64,000 nucleotides of DNA from Cunninghamella blakesleeana (lineage: Eukaryota; Mucoromycota; Mucoromycetes; Mucorales; Cunninghamellaceae): assembly GCA_017871115.1 (NCBI GenBank), contig JAFCIZ010000001.1, positions 3,391,501 through 3,455,500 on the forward strand, given 5' to 3'. The stretch's first letter is position 1. Each line of letters starts with the position of its first letter. The notes under the pieces were generated by a model. That model did no database searches and was not told where the DNA came from. It was given only the letters and a program-made list of their open reading frames with translations. The translations under genes were made by a program, and so were the position numbers. Positions 23,661 through 35,616 of the stretch are shown in pieces.

Positions 23661-24368
23661 AACTACTCTATTCTTTTATTATTGTTTTATTTTTATATAT
23701 ATTTATTATGTATTATTTATTTGTTTACCCTGCAAATATTCGTCACTAGTACTTGTTGAAGAAGAAGTAGAATCTATTGGTACATTTCTAGTAGGTTTTG
23801 GCGGTAAAACGGGCTTATGAATCCGAGAAGGTTTTGGTGGTAAAGGTGGTTTTGGGAATTTCTGAGAGTCACCTGTATTTTGTGGTTGTATTTTTGTTGG
23901 TATACCAGGAGTGTGAGATTCAATAATATTTTCTATATGTGCTAAACAAGTTCTCATTGCTGATAATAATGAAGCATATTGTTTTGGTTGAGAAATAATA
24001 GCTACATAAATATATATATAATATACAAAGAATAAAATGATATTAATATAAAGAACATCATTTACTTTTTTTTTTTTATAAAAAGAAAAAAAAATAGTAA
24101 TAATAAAATATAATCATATTTACAGGATTGTATAAACTTGATATCTTTAAGAGATATTAATGAATCTTGAGCTAGTTTTATATAAGTAAGGTATGCATCC
24201 TTAATATTATTAAAAAAAGTAAAAGCATATAAATAAAAAGTTTAATCAAGTTTTATCTTTATAATATAAAATCTTTTTATCTATAATATTAAATTAATAG
24301 CATACTTTTATTTGACCATTCTCTTCTAATTGATTAGCCAAAGTAAGAGAAGACTGAGCATCTTCCAT
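21330..24368 (-). CDS. Ras-family guanine nucleotide exchange factor with MIT-like N-terminus
   Basis: Predicted RasGEF (CDC25-homology) activating a small Ras/Rap-type GTPase. Exons 24368-24306, 24199-24124, 24001-23729 and 23464-21330 give 848 residues. Residues 1-70 (MEDAQSSLTLANQLEENG, then DAYLTYIKLAQDS) form an amphipathic helical region resembling MIT/USP8-dimerisation repeats. Residues about 100-137 hold two Pro-rich SH3-type ligands (PPLPPKPSR and VLPPKPTRN). The catalytic region is about 330-540, with the family pattern ASTDFFNYFTRIIEHSIL, ERAQLIHYWIKVASRCLELN, then IVSALGTPPVDRLRRTW and later PTIPFLGTFIHDITYL. The C-terminal 300 residues are Ser/Asn-rich, disordered and acidic in part. 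No RasGEF-N (REM) domain could be assigned with certainty. The target GTPase is unknown. Confidence 0.88.
23591..23658. repeat. (AT)n-(GT)n compound microsatellite in RasGEF intron 3
   Basis: An AT run (about 23591-23615) is followed by a GT run of 19 units (23621-23658), all inside the intron between RasGEF exons 3 and 4. The frames it produces are not coding. Confidence 0.95.
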
Positions 24369-26244
24369 TGTGAGAATAGATGACAAAGAAGAAATAAGAA
24401 AAGAAGAAATAAAATATGAGTTAGAAAATAAAAATATATAAAATGAAAGAAAGAGAGAAAAATAAAAAGGAAAATTTTAAAGTCCTCTTATAAAAAAAAT
24501 TATCCCGCCAAAAAAAATTCTTATAATATTTTATGCTTTAATAAACAAATATATAAAGGAAATTTTGTTATCATCATACTCATTTTTTAAAAAAATAAAA
24601 ATAAAAAAGCATGTTAATAATATAATGATACTTATAATTTAATTTGATTATATGTATAAGTATTTATCATAATCGGTCATAAAAAGACAAATAAAGTATA
24701 GCATATAAAAAAGTGCTTCATTATCCCAAAAAATAACTGAAAATTAAGCATACACTTATCTTTTTTGGAATATTGAACTTTATTTAGCCAAGTTTTGTAT
24801 TATTATTTATAGAATAGCTAACTATTTTGATTCCTTTTCATTATTTATTATTACTATTATTATTATTACTATTATCTTAACCACTATTATAGACTTTATT
24901 TAAAAAAATAAAAATAAAAAAGGTGTAAAAAAATAAAAATAATAAACAAACACCATTACGCAATAATATAAATGTGTTTTTCTGTTAAAAAATTGGTCAT
25001 CTGAATTTAGAATAAAAAAATGTGTTTTGGTGACAATTTAAGGTTTACTTTGATACATACACAGCTTACTTTACTTTAATATAATGCTTTTTTTTTTTTA
25101 AAAAAAAAAAAAAAATACATCATTATATATATTATTTATTTAAAAAAGTAACAGTAGTATATATATATATATTATATAAATATAATGATGGATCTAATTT
25201 TTTACCCGACCCGAAAAATTTCTTTATATAGTTCTATCCTTCGTCATCCTAACCAATTCATAGAAATTTTCTTATTTTCTTTTTCTTCCATTATATATAT
25301 ATTTATTTATTAAATCAATGGTAAAAAAAAATAAAAAAAGTATAATAATAATTCTTTTTTATGCTAATAAACATTTATTATTTAAAATATTTTATATATG
25401 CATATTTAATTCTGTAAGATAAATATAATATACCATTTTCAAGCGAAAAAATATATAACCGGTGCATGATATTTTAATATTTTTATGGTATACTCTGACA
25501 TCATTATAAAAACAAAAATAAAAACAAAAAAACGGAACACAAAATGAAAAAGGTTATTTATAACATGAGTTTGAAAAAAAAAATTAAAAAATAATAGAGA
25601 TGCTTCTTATGATGATATATTTGCAAAAGGTAGTATGAAAATGTTAGATTTTTTTTTTCAAAAAAAGAATACCTATGCTTTTTAATCCTATTATCTCTAA
25701 AAGAAATGAAAAAACAGATAAAATCACCAATAGAATTTGTACCACATCCTTTTTTTTTTTTTCACAGACTACATTTAGAAATATCTATCTATCTATATAA
25801 TGACGATAATAATAATAATAAATCCATAATAAAACTATCTTCTAAGGTTAGCGAAATGAATATATTTATAGATAATGATATAGGTACTATTTTTTTGGAT
25901 TTATATTTTTGTTAATTTTTTTTTTTGCTTTGTTAAATATATATATATATATATAAAGATGATATTAATAAATGAAATAATAATATTGTTATTATTATAA
26001 ATTTTAATAATAACAATAATCATAAAATCAAGTGTAAAAAGAAATAAATTTGGGAAAAGGGAGGATAAAAAAAGTATGATAAAGGATAAATAAAAAATAA
26101 AAAAAAATGGTGCAATAAAAATAATAATAATAATAGTAATAATAATATGATGATAATAAAAATAAAAATAAAAATAAAATAGAAAGAGGAGAAGGAAAAA
26201 AGAAAAGAATGTACAGAAATAAAATAAAAGAAAATACTACATAT
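24369..26244. other. intergenic, 1.9 kb
   Basis: Spacer between the RasGEF start and the SFP1-like stop, both on the minus strand, so it holds the RasGEF promoter and the SFP1 3' UTR. Very AT-rich with A/T homopolymers and AAT repeats. The frame at 25706-25915 is rejected as low-complexity. Nothing else seen. Confidence 0.6.
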
Positions 26245-27397
26245 TTACATAAATGCCTGGGGATTCAATTGATGAGTTTGTACTTGAGGATGTTGAAGTG
26301 GTAAAGTTGATTGTTGATGCGGATGTTGTTGTTGATGTGGATGTTGTTGTTGTTGTTGTTGTTGTTGTTGCTGTTGTTGTTGCTGTTGTTGCTGAAGTTG
26401 CCATGGTGTAGCCATCCATGGAGGTAAAGAATTGTTTTGCATTTTTTTAATATGAGTATGTTCAATATGATATTTAAGTCCATTCATGTTTTTATAGCGT
26501 TTTCTGCATCCCATTACTGTACATTGATAAGGTTTTTGTAAAGCATCTTGTTCATTATCAGAATCTGTTGATTCACAATGGCCATGCATGCGATGATATT
26601 TTAAACCATTTGGGTTTTTATATGCCTTATCACAACCAGGTACATCACATCGATAAGGTTTATCAGCGTCTATGTATATCAAATAAAAAGAAAAAAAGAA
26701 AAAAAGAATAATACCAATAGTAATAATAATTAGTATAAATGATAATGAATAATTATTATTATTATTATTTAAAAAAAAGAAAAAGGAAAAACTGTTTTAG
26801 ATAAAGGGTTCACTCTCTCATTTTATATAAGTATATATGTAAAATTTTACCTGGGTGAATCAATCCTGCGGCAGCCCCAAAGTGACTATAATCCATATTA
26901 TCCATCCCAATACCTTCATGTTCTAAAGCAGACATATCTTGACTTGATAACAAAATAGGCAAGTTCCCATTAGGATCATCATCTTCTTCCATTTCTTCAT
27001 CTTCTTCTTCTTCTTCTTCTTCATGTTTGGGGCTCACTGGTACATCATTAGGTTGTATTTCCACATGTTGTTCTTCATAATGTTGTAATAATTCATGCAA
27101 GTCCGCAATAGGTTGATTACAACAAACTAAATCCCTACAAAATTTTGATTCTAATTCTCTTTGATGAACATAACTATCCCTGTGCCGTAAAGTAAAGGGT
27201 GAAGGTTGCATAAAAGAAGAGGGTGATGAAGCAAGCATATTTAAAGTAGGCGAACTAATATATACAAAAAATGATGAATAATAATAATAGTGGTACGTTT
27301 ACAATTAGTATTTTATGAATCTTAATTTGGGTTATTATTATTTTAATAATATCTTAATATTGCTTTTAAAAAAAAAAAATCTTTACAAGGACATCAT
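26245..27397 (-). CDS. SFP1-like C2H2 zinc-finger transcription factor
   Basis: Nuclear transcription factor resembling Sfp1, the TOR-responsive regulator of ribosomal protein and ribosome biogenesis genes. Proposed exons 27397-27387 (11 nt), 27254-26851 and 26669-26245 give 279 residues. An N-terminal divergent finger (FCRDLVCCNQPIADLHELLQ then HYEEQH, about 42-67) precedes a long acidic run (about 76-92). Two C-terminal C2H2 fingers carry the diagnostic YKNPNGLKYHRMHGH and YKNMNGLKYHIEHTH signatures. The tail is Gln-rich with a run of about 17 glutamines, then Gln/His. If the 11-nt exon is wrong, translation could begin at Met10 (27238). The fingers make the family secure; the regulatory role is inferred from yeast. 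Confidence 0.88.
26335..26395. repeat. CAA/CAG (polyglutamine-coding) repeat
   Basis: Near-pure TTG/CTG on the plus strand (CAA/CAG on the coding strand) within the last exon of the SFP1-like gene, encoding about 17 consecutive glutamines and then Gln/His. Likely length-polymorphic. Confidence 0.9.
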
Positions 27398-28869
27398 ATT
27401 AAAAAGTGAGTTTTTTCTTTGTGGAGACGTCATTATTAATTAGTAAAAAAAAAAAAAAAAAAGAATAGAATAAAATACAAATAGTATAATATAACAATAA
27501 ATATATAAATTAAAAGGAACTTTTTTTTTTTACTATATAAAAAAAGAGGAAAGAAAAGAAAGGAAAAGGAAAAAAAAAAAAGTGGCAAAAATATGGATGC
27601 CAAATCCTTTAGAAAATTCGGATTGGTGCGGTAATTGAAATTTTGTTTCAATTTATAACTTCGAGTCCTTTTCTAAACCCACCATTGGTACTAATATATA
27701 CCATTACATTAATATTTTCAATATCAATAGCTTTATAGTCAACAATTATATATTCTCTATTTATATTTATATTTATATATATATATATATATATATATAA
27801 AGTAAGAAATAAATAATCATTTTTTATAAATAATACTATTGTTAGTATAATATGTAAGCTTTAATCTCATCTCCGTTTGAATCTTAATTTTATTATGACA
27901 ATTTTTTTTTAATAATAATAATAAAAAGTATGTATATTATTTATGTATTCATTTTATTTTAAGTATTAAAAAGAATATCATGATATAAATATATATATCC
28001 ATTCGTTAAAAATATGATTTTTTTATTTTTTATTTATATTTTTATATTTGTTGAAAAACAAAAATACTTCTCAGCCGATCAAATAGTCGAGCCAAATTAG
28101 TTCATAAACCTTTTTTTTTAATAGTATTCTTTTATTTATAAACATAATATCTAGTTTTTATTCTTATTACATTTATATATTTACATAGTATCTTTCATAA
28201 ATGTTCTCGTATTTCATTTCTTAAAAAAAAACACTCAAAATTAAATGGGTTTGAAGCTTTTCCTGATTCGGGAAACTGAAAAAGATGTATGATAAAGCAT
28301 GCATATCTTTATGAGACCTACGTACAACCTTTTTTTTAATGTCCTTTTATGTATTAAATCAATAAAAGCTTGATCCAACTTTAAATAATAAATAATAATA
28401 ATAAAAGTTTGTATTGAATAAAAATGAGCACATATATTACAAGTTTGAACAATATACATAAATAAAAGTGAAGAGAATCCTAAAATCTACCAATCAAAGT
28501 ATATACTCTCGAAGACCAATCGTTTTTTTATTTATTTTTTTGGAATATAATTTTCAAAGGGTTTACATAAATTTTGTTATCGAGGTTTTTCTTTTTTTCG
28601 ACCGAGAATAATCTGGCCACTTTCGAAATAATACTGTTTAATGAGCCATATTATAAAAAGCTATTATTAATATATTCTAAAAAAATAAAAATAAAAAGCT
28701 AATCATATTAAAAAATTAAAACAATATTCTCTTTAAATAACAAAAAAGTAAATCTTGTAAAATTTGCACTTGCGCGTATAAATTTAAGTTCCGCCTTTTT
28801 ATTTTAAATTTTCTACTACGCTTTTTTTCTTCTCTCTTTATTTTTTAAAAAAAATAATTTCAATACTAT
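27398..28869. promoter_or_regulatory. divergent intergenic region between SFP1-like gene and NAE1
   Basis: 1.47 kb containing both promoters. AT-rich with an AT run at about 27773-27799. Just upstream of NAE1 (28760-28850) there is a CT-rich stretch with a slightly GC-richer segment CACTTGCGCG at about 28767. The short frames here (27436-27651, 28241-28459) are low-complexity and rejected. Confidence 0.5.
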
Positions 28870-28953
28870 ATGACGACTTATCAACTTAGTACAATTGATT
28901 TAAAGACTCAAAAATATGATCGTCAATTAAGGTATATGCAACATATTTTTATG

Positions 28954-28989
<36 letters not shown>

Positions 28990-31513
28990 TTAAAAATAAA
29001 CAGCAAAGTGAACTTGATCAACTAATCAGGTATGATATTATTAATGCACGTATAGATTATGGGCTTCTACTGGTCAACAAGCGCTTGAAAATGCCAATAT
29101 ATGTTTACTTAATGCTACTACAACTGGTTGTGAAATATTAAAAAATCTTATTTTACCAGGTATATTTATATAATATATAATATAATATTATTATTTATTT
29201 ATTAATATGATTGTTTATTTCGAAATACGTACTTATAAATTTAAATATGTTTATATTTAGGTGTTGGTAGTGTCACTATTGTAGATAATAAAAAAGTAGA
29301 TAAAAAAGATGTTCAATACAATTTTTTCTTGGAAAGTGAAAATATATCTATGCCAAAGGCTGAAGCAGTTATGAACTTGTTAAAGGAACTTAATGAAGAA
29401 GTGAAAGCAAGCTTTGTAGATATGGTACAATAATAAAAAGAGGAATAGAAAAAAGGGGACATAAAAAAATCATACAAGCAATATAAGAAAAGGTGATTAT
29501 ATTTTATCTTATATATTTATATATTTTTATTTAAAAGGCTCCGCATCTTATTATTGAACAAAACCCTGAATTTTTTAATGCTTTTGATTTAATTATTGCA
29601 ACAAATCTTCTTGAAGACGATGTAATTCGTTTAGCTGATATTTGTCAAGAAACACACAAAAAATTGATATCGGTCCATTGTAAAGGGTATTGTGGTTTAT
29701 TCCGTATTCAAGCTAATGAGCACACTATGATTGAAACTCATCCCGAAAATGTCATTGATATTAGACTTTCTGATCCTTTTCCTCAATTAAGTGATTTTAC
29801 AAACTCCTTCGCCGATTTATCTACTTTGGACCAAACTGATCATGCACATGTTCCCTATATTGTAATACTATTGATCTTTGCTGAAAAATGGAAAGCTAGC
29901 GTAAGTTGAATGAAACGCTATATATATTTGTGAAGTATAAGAATAGATGGACCATTACTAGTAATTTATTATTATTTATTAATTGCTTACCATTATTATT
30001 GTTAAATAGCATGATGGAAAATTACCTCAAAATTATTCAGAAAGAAATGAACTCAAGGCACAAATTAGGGCTACTATGCGTACTGTGGATGAAGAAAACT
30101 TTGAAGAAGCTATTTCAAATATTTGGAGATTATCACCATCCTCTAATCATGTAGGTTCATTTCATTAACTTATTTATTTGCACTTATACATACACGTATA
30201 TATATATACGCGTGCAAATGATATTATTACGCTAATTATTATACTTATTTTTATTTTCATTTTCATTTTACACTTAGATTCCATCTAATGTACAAGCCAT
30301 TTTTAATGATCCATCCTGTAAACACTTAAACAAAGAGGTATATATATTAATAAATACAAGAATCTTTACAAACTACATATATTCATATAATTAATCATTT
30401 ATTGCATTTATTATATTTATATTCATATACTTTTATGTTTAGTCAACTTATTTTTGGATTATCGCAAGAGCTGTACGTGATTTTGTAAAAAATGAAGGTA
30501 ATGGACAACTTCCTCTACCTGGAAAATTACCTGATATGAAATCGGATACTCGTAATTATGTTGCATTACAAAACGTGTAAGTTACAATAGTATTAAATAA
30601 AATAATAATAAGAAAAAGATTAAGTTTTTTTATATATTTTTTTTCTCTGCTCATTTATTTGATTAGGTATCGTCAAAAGGCAAAGGAAGATTTGGATGCT
30701 GTTATTGAAAGAGTAAATTCATTACTAGAAGAATACCATATACCCTCTGAACATGTGCCAAAGGAAGCTATTGAAAGTTTTTGTAAAAATGCAGCTCATG
30801 TTAAAATGATCAAGTATCGTAATATCAAAGAACCCAACCAACAGTCATCAAATGAAATAGGTATATATTGTTATTATTATTATTATTATTTTAAAAAAAA
30901 GTATATATCTATTTATAAAATATAGTATGATTTTAATTTTAATCTAATTTAAATCGGGTTTTTTTTTTTTACTATTTTATTTTATTTTATTTTAATTAGA
31001 AAACTTGATTTTGTCAGATGAAAACTTTGGTTATTATATTGTTTTTAAAGCTGCAGATAAATTTTATAAACAACACAATCGATATCCTGGTAAGCGGAAT
31101 AGTTAATTTAATAAGAAAATAAAAATACTATAATTTCATATGTTAATATATATGCATTTTAATATAAAATATAACATTCGTTTTTATTTATATATTTATT
31201 TTTTTAAAAAAAAGGCACATACATTAATAATGATGATGAAGATGAAGAACTTACTCTTTTGAAACAACAAGTAATAACAATCTTACAAGAATTAGGAATA
31301 GAAAATACATCATCCCTAGTAGATACAGCATTGATCAAACCTATTACCAACTTTTTGAGATTTGCAGATATAGAAACACCTAATCTTGCAGCATTAGTAG
31401 GTGGTCTTGTTGCACAAGAAGCTATCAAATTAATTACTCATCAATATATACCTATTAATAACACATGTCTATTTAATGGCATTGCTTCTACCAGTAGTAT
31501 ATTTGAATTATAA
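28870..31513 (+). CDS. ula1: NEDD8-activating enzyme E1 regulatory subunit (APPBP1/NAE1/ULA1)
   Basis: Partners with UBA3 to adenylate and load NEDD8/Rub1, upstream of cullin neddylation. Ten exons: 28870-28931, 29056-29159, 29261-29424, 29538-29900, 30010-30150, 30278-30337, 30443-30576, 30667-30860, 31000-31089 and 31215-31513, coding 536 residues, the usual length for the family. The N-terminus [20 protein letters not shown] and then the Rossmann-type [19 protein letters not shown] and [12 protein letters not shown] are diagnostic. The helical insert (about 240-430) has [12 protein letters not shown]. The C-terminus [20 protein letters not shown] followed by [13 protein letters not shown] is the conserved dimer/adenylation tail. 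As in other APPBP1 proteins no catalytic Cys domain is evident; that is in UBA3. Phases agree across all ten exons. Confidence 0.95.
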
Positions 31514-31782
31514 TATATATATATATATATATATGTGTGTGTATGTTTATATGCTTGAAATAAAATATATATTTATTTTTCTATCATATTTTTCTTTTTT
31601 TTTTCTTTATTCAAGTAATAATAATATATTTAATATTTATACTTGTATTTATATAAAAATAACAATGTGTACACAAAAAAATAAAAATATAAAAAAAAGA
31701 TGGAATGGAATGGAATATATATATTATGTAAAAATTTAAAAAAAAAAATACTTTACTTGTTTTTATTATTTTATTGTGATTA

Positions 31783-33575
31783 TTATTGTTGAAGTTTACG
31801 AGCCATTTTATCAGCAACACATGCAGTCAATGCAGCACCAACCCCACTACCATCACGAGCCAAACCAAGGCGAACTGTTTTCCTAACATCAGGATACTGA
31901 GGCAATAATTCTTCGATAGCTGAATACATACGAGATTCAAAGGAAGGATAAAACTCGTATAAAGAACCATCAATACCAATATCAGCTCCATTTTCATCTA
32001 AATCTGAATGTTGAATTATAGCAGCAATAGACATACCAGCCAATCTTGCTGCACGTGTCCCGACTAATTCACAAATACGTTTCACAATACGTAATTCAAC
32101 ATCACTGACATCTGTTAAGTTCAAATCGGTGTCCAAGATTTCCCGTGTAACAGATAAATCTTTTGTATCATCACCTTCAATAGAAGACATGTAAGCAGTT
32201 TCAAAAGCATAATGTTTAGAGATAAGTTGAGTATTTTGATTCCAACTTGTAAATAATAAATTACGATCCATCATATCACAAATCACATTACGTACAATTT
32301 CACCAAGGTACATACCAGAAATCAACTTTTCAAATAATTGAGAATGAGGATTAATGGATTTTCGGTCCAATTTATTATCAAATCGTGTTAATGGTAAAAT
32401 ATTGCGTTCATTATCAAAGGCGCCGAATTCCATATTAATGATCATTTCATCCTCTGGTTGTTGTGTTCCTTGCCATTTACCCATTTTACCAATTTTTTCA
32501 ATATAAGCTCCATTGGACCCTGTTCCTAAAATTAATCCTGCAATGGTATTTGGTTTTTGATAAGCATTGGATAATAAGGTGCCGACTGTATCATTCACTA
32601 AAGCAGTTACTTTAACAGGGACGTGTTTTCTAAATAATGCATCTTGAAGTAATAAGACAGGATCTTTTCCAATGGCCCCAGTACAATTGAACCCTTTTGT
32701 CCATGTAGTTAAAGTACCACGGTTGATCTTTTTTTTTTAAAAAAAAAAAAAGATGGAAAAAATGAATTTATATTGATCATTCTATTTACTTTTTATTTTC
32801 ATTTTCTTATTTCTATATATTATTTACCTTTGTTTGGTTAACAGGGAATGAGAATGTATAACCAAGGGGAATTTCAGCACCAGTATTACCTAAGTTTTGT
32901 TCAGTTAAGAAAGTATCAATACAATCAGCAATATAATCTATTAAAAAAAGAAAAAAGATGGTCAATTAATATATTATTGTACATGTATATATATAAACAC
33001 GTTCTATTTCTCTTTATCTATTCATTATCTATCTCATTTTTATTGTATTTTATATTTTACCATATAAATCTTTAATAGGACCCACTTTTAATTCGTTTGA
33101 TACACGAGCTTTAGTAGATACAGTTTTAAATTTTCCATGACCTTCCAAAGTAACAAGGACAACGCGAAGATTGGTACCACCAAGATCTAAAGCAAGGTAA
33201 TGACCTTTTTCTTCACCTAGAGATATATATAAAATAGAAGCAAAAATAATAGTAAAGAAATAAATTAGTAAATACATACTCCTATAGTTTTGTACTTAAT
33301 TCTCTCTCTTTTTCTCTCTCTCTATATATTTATTCATGTTTTATTTTTATATTACCAGTTAAACGACCTTCAACATATGAAGGAAACATAGCAAGTGTAT
33401 GACCTTCTTTACTAAGGCCTTTTCTCATTTCAATTACAAAATGATCTTTAATAACAGTAAGTTGTTCAGCAGTAATAGTTAATTCTTTTTCTAATTGTTG
33501 AATATATTCCATCTGTTCAGGACTACCATTAATAGCACCTACTTCATGAGCTTTGGGTTCTTGACGGCCAGACAT
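31783..33575 (-). CDS. hexokinase
   Basis: ATP-dependent phosphorylation of glucose/fructose, the entry step of glycolysis, in the cytosol. Exons 33575-33356, 33216-33061, 32937-32828 and 32727-31783 give 476 residues, normal for a fungal hexokinase. The phosphate-1 loop LALDLGGTNLRVVLV is at about 81-95. The sugar-binding region includes YTFSFPVNQT and ends with catalytic Asp208 in ALVNDTVGTLL. The ATP-binding phosphate-2/adenosine region starts at LILGTGSNGAY (about 228) and the C-terminus has ARDGSGVGAAL. No mitochondrial or peroxisomal signal is seen. Its stop lies 270 bp from the NAE1 stop, tail to tail. Hexokinase versus glucokinase specificity cannot be settled from sequence alone. Confidence 0.95.
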
Positions 33576-34071
33576 TTTTTACTATTATTACTATTATAGA
33601 TATATATATATAAAATACAAAGAAGAAAGGAAAAAAAAAAATTAAAAGGAAAGAAAGAAAGGAAAAAAAAAAAAAGTAAGAAAAGAGAAAGAATATTTCT
33701 TTTTTCCTCTCAGAAAAAAAATAAAATTTAAGCTCATTTTTTTTTCTACGCTGGGATAAAATAAGCATGATTTTGAAATTCGGGAGTTTCTATTACGGGT
33801 TTCGTAAAATAATATAAAAATAAATAAATAGTGAGATTTTTATATGTGATCATTTTTATTCTTTTTATTCTTCAAAACAATAGATGAGAAAAAATTAAAA
33901 CCTTTTCTTTTTCTTTTATACTTTTTTCTCTTAATTCTTTTTACTTTATTTTTTAAAAAAATAAAAAGCAAGTAAGATTATATTTCATCTATTATTTATA
34001 ATTTTTTTTTCCGCATTTTTCCATTTTTTCAAAAAATACGTCAAAAAAAACTACTAAACACCATATATATA

Positions 34072-34103
<32 letters not shown>

Positions 34104-35616
34104 ATCATATTATGATAAATCTCATATTTTTTTCCTTGTTTCACCATAATAAATTTATAATAAATCATTATCTACCTATATAATTGAATGATTGTAAACT
34201 TTTTTATCATTTTCATTTATTTATTTATTTATTTATTCTTGATCATCTAAAGATTAAAAATGAAAATAAAATAAAAAAATTCGCTCTTTTAATAATAACA
34301 AACTATTACTTTGAATTGGCCTTCACCCCCAACAAAAATAACAACGTTTTTTTTTTTAAGTACCATATAAGTTATAGCATTGATGATTACCAAATAAATT
34401 GATTCTTTCATTTCTTAATTTATCTTTTTTAAAAAAGACTAATAGTATACAATTCAAGCTCCCATTTAGTCCAATAATGATGAATCATAAATATACTACA
34501 TTTTTAAATTACTATGTTGCCATAGTAAAATTATTACTAAAATAGTATGACAATAAAATAAATATAATAATCTTTTTGTTACTATGTTAATTTATTCATT
34601 TCTCCCGAGTATATAATTGTATCAGATGATAAAAGTTTCTTTTTTCTTATAAGCTACGTACAACAAAGGGGAAAAAGGCCATTCACACATAGTGGAACAA
34701 TAACCAGTTAATACCCATGATATTTAATAAGATCCCTGAAAAAAAATATCATACTTTATATAAAAATAGTAAGATGTTGTTTATATTAAAAAAAGAGTAT
34801 TTATAGTGAATAATCATAAAAAAAGTTAACAGTAAATAATTTGGTCAAATCTGGGCGGGTTAATCACGGAATTTTAATTTTTCTTACCTTTGAAAAAAAT
34901 AATAAGTACATATGGAGAGCCTTTTTTTTTTTACTACCTTTTTCTTTCACATATTATATTTTTTCAAACTATTTATTATTTTTCATCGTGGTACTCAATA
35001 TTTTGTTAAAATATTAAAAAGAAAATTTCGATTGTACATATCAATTTTAAAAACGTTTCATGTTTTAAATATGTTTATTTTAACTCCAACTCATAATTTA
35101 CTATGACATCTATTACGAAATCATTTTATATATCATAATAACCAAAATAAAAATAGCAATGACAGCTATGTCTTTAATACTTGTGAACTTTTTCTAACCG
35201 AAATAATATTAATAATTTATAAACCGTTACAAAAATAATCATTTGGCGATTGACTAAAATTAATAGCTCTAAAAGAAAATCAAAATAATACGAATAAACT
35301 TGTATGGTAAAAAATTACAAATTGTTTTATATTTTTTTTATTTAATACATGTTTTTTTAAAAAAAATGTTACAGAATAAGAAAATTATACAATAAAAATA
35401 AAGCCATTGGTATACACGTGCTAATTTTAAGTTGGAAGTATTGATAATACAGTAAGCTGTATTACTAAAGAATTTGTACAAATAAATTATTTTTGTGCAC
35501 CTAGATTATATAAATTTCTTAAATAAATGTATACTTGAAAGCTCCAGAACCTTTCTTTTCTCTTTTCTTTTTCTTTTTCTTTTTCTCCATATTCAAACAT
35601 ATATTTAAATAAGCCA
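33576..35616. promoter_or_regulatory. divergent intergenic region between hexokinase and HET-domain gene
   Basis: 2 kb of very AT-rich DNA. It holds the hexokinase promoter on the left and the HET gene promoter on the right, with a pyrimidine-rich CTTTTCTTTTTC block at about 35557-35585 just before the HET start. AT dinucleotide runs occur at about 34061-34103. The frame at 34912-35106 is not convincing. Confidence 0.5.

Noticed and set aside
23556..23820. Plus-strand frames with Cys-Val repeats
   Set aside because: Produced by the GT microsatellite in a RasGEF intron and the antisense of RasGEF exon 3.
25706..25915. 69-residue plus-strand frame
   Set aside because: Low-complexity with a poly-Phe run; lies in 3'/5' flanking spacer.
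34912..35106. Plus-strand 64-residue frame upstream of the HET gene
   Set aside because: Phe/Ile-rich, no homology recognised, no upstream exon and no splice signal linking it to the HET gene.
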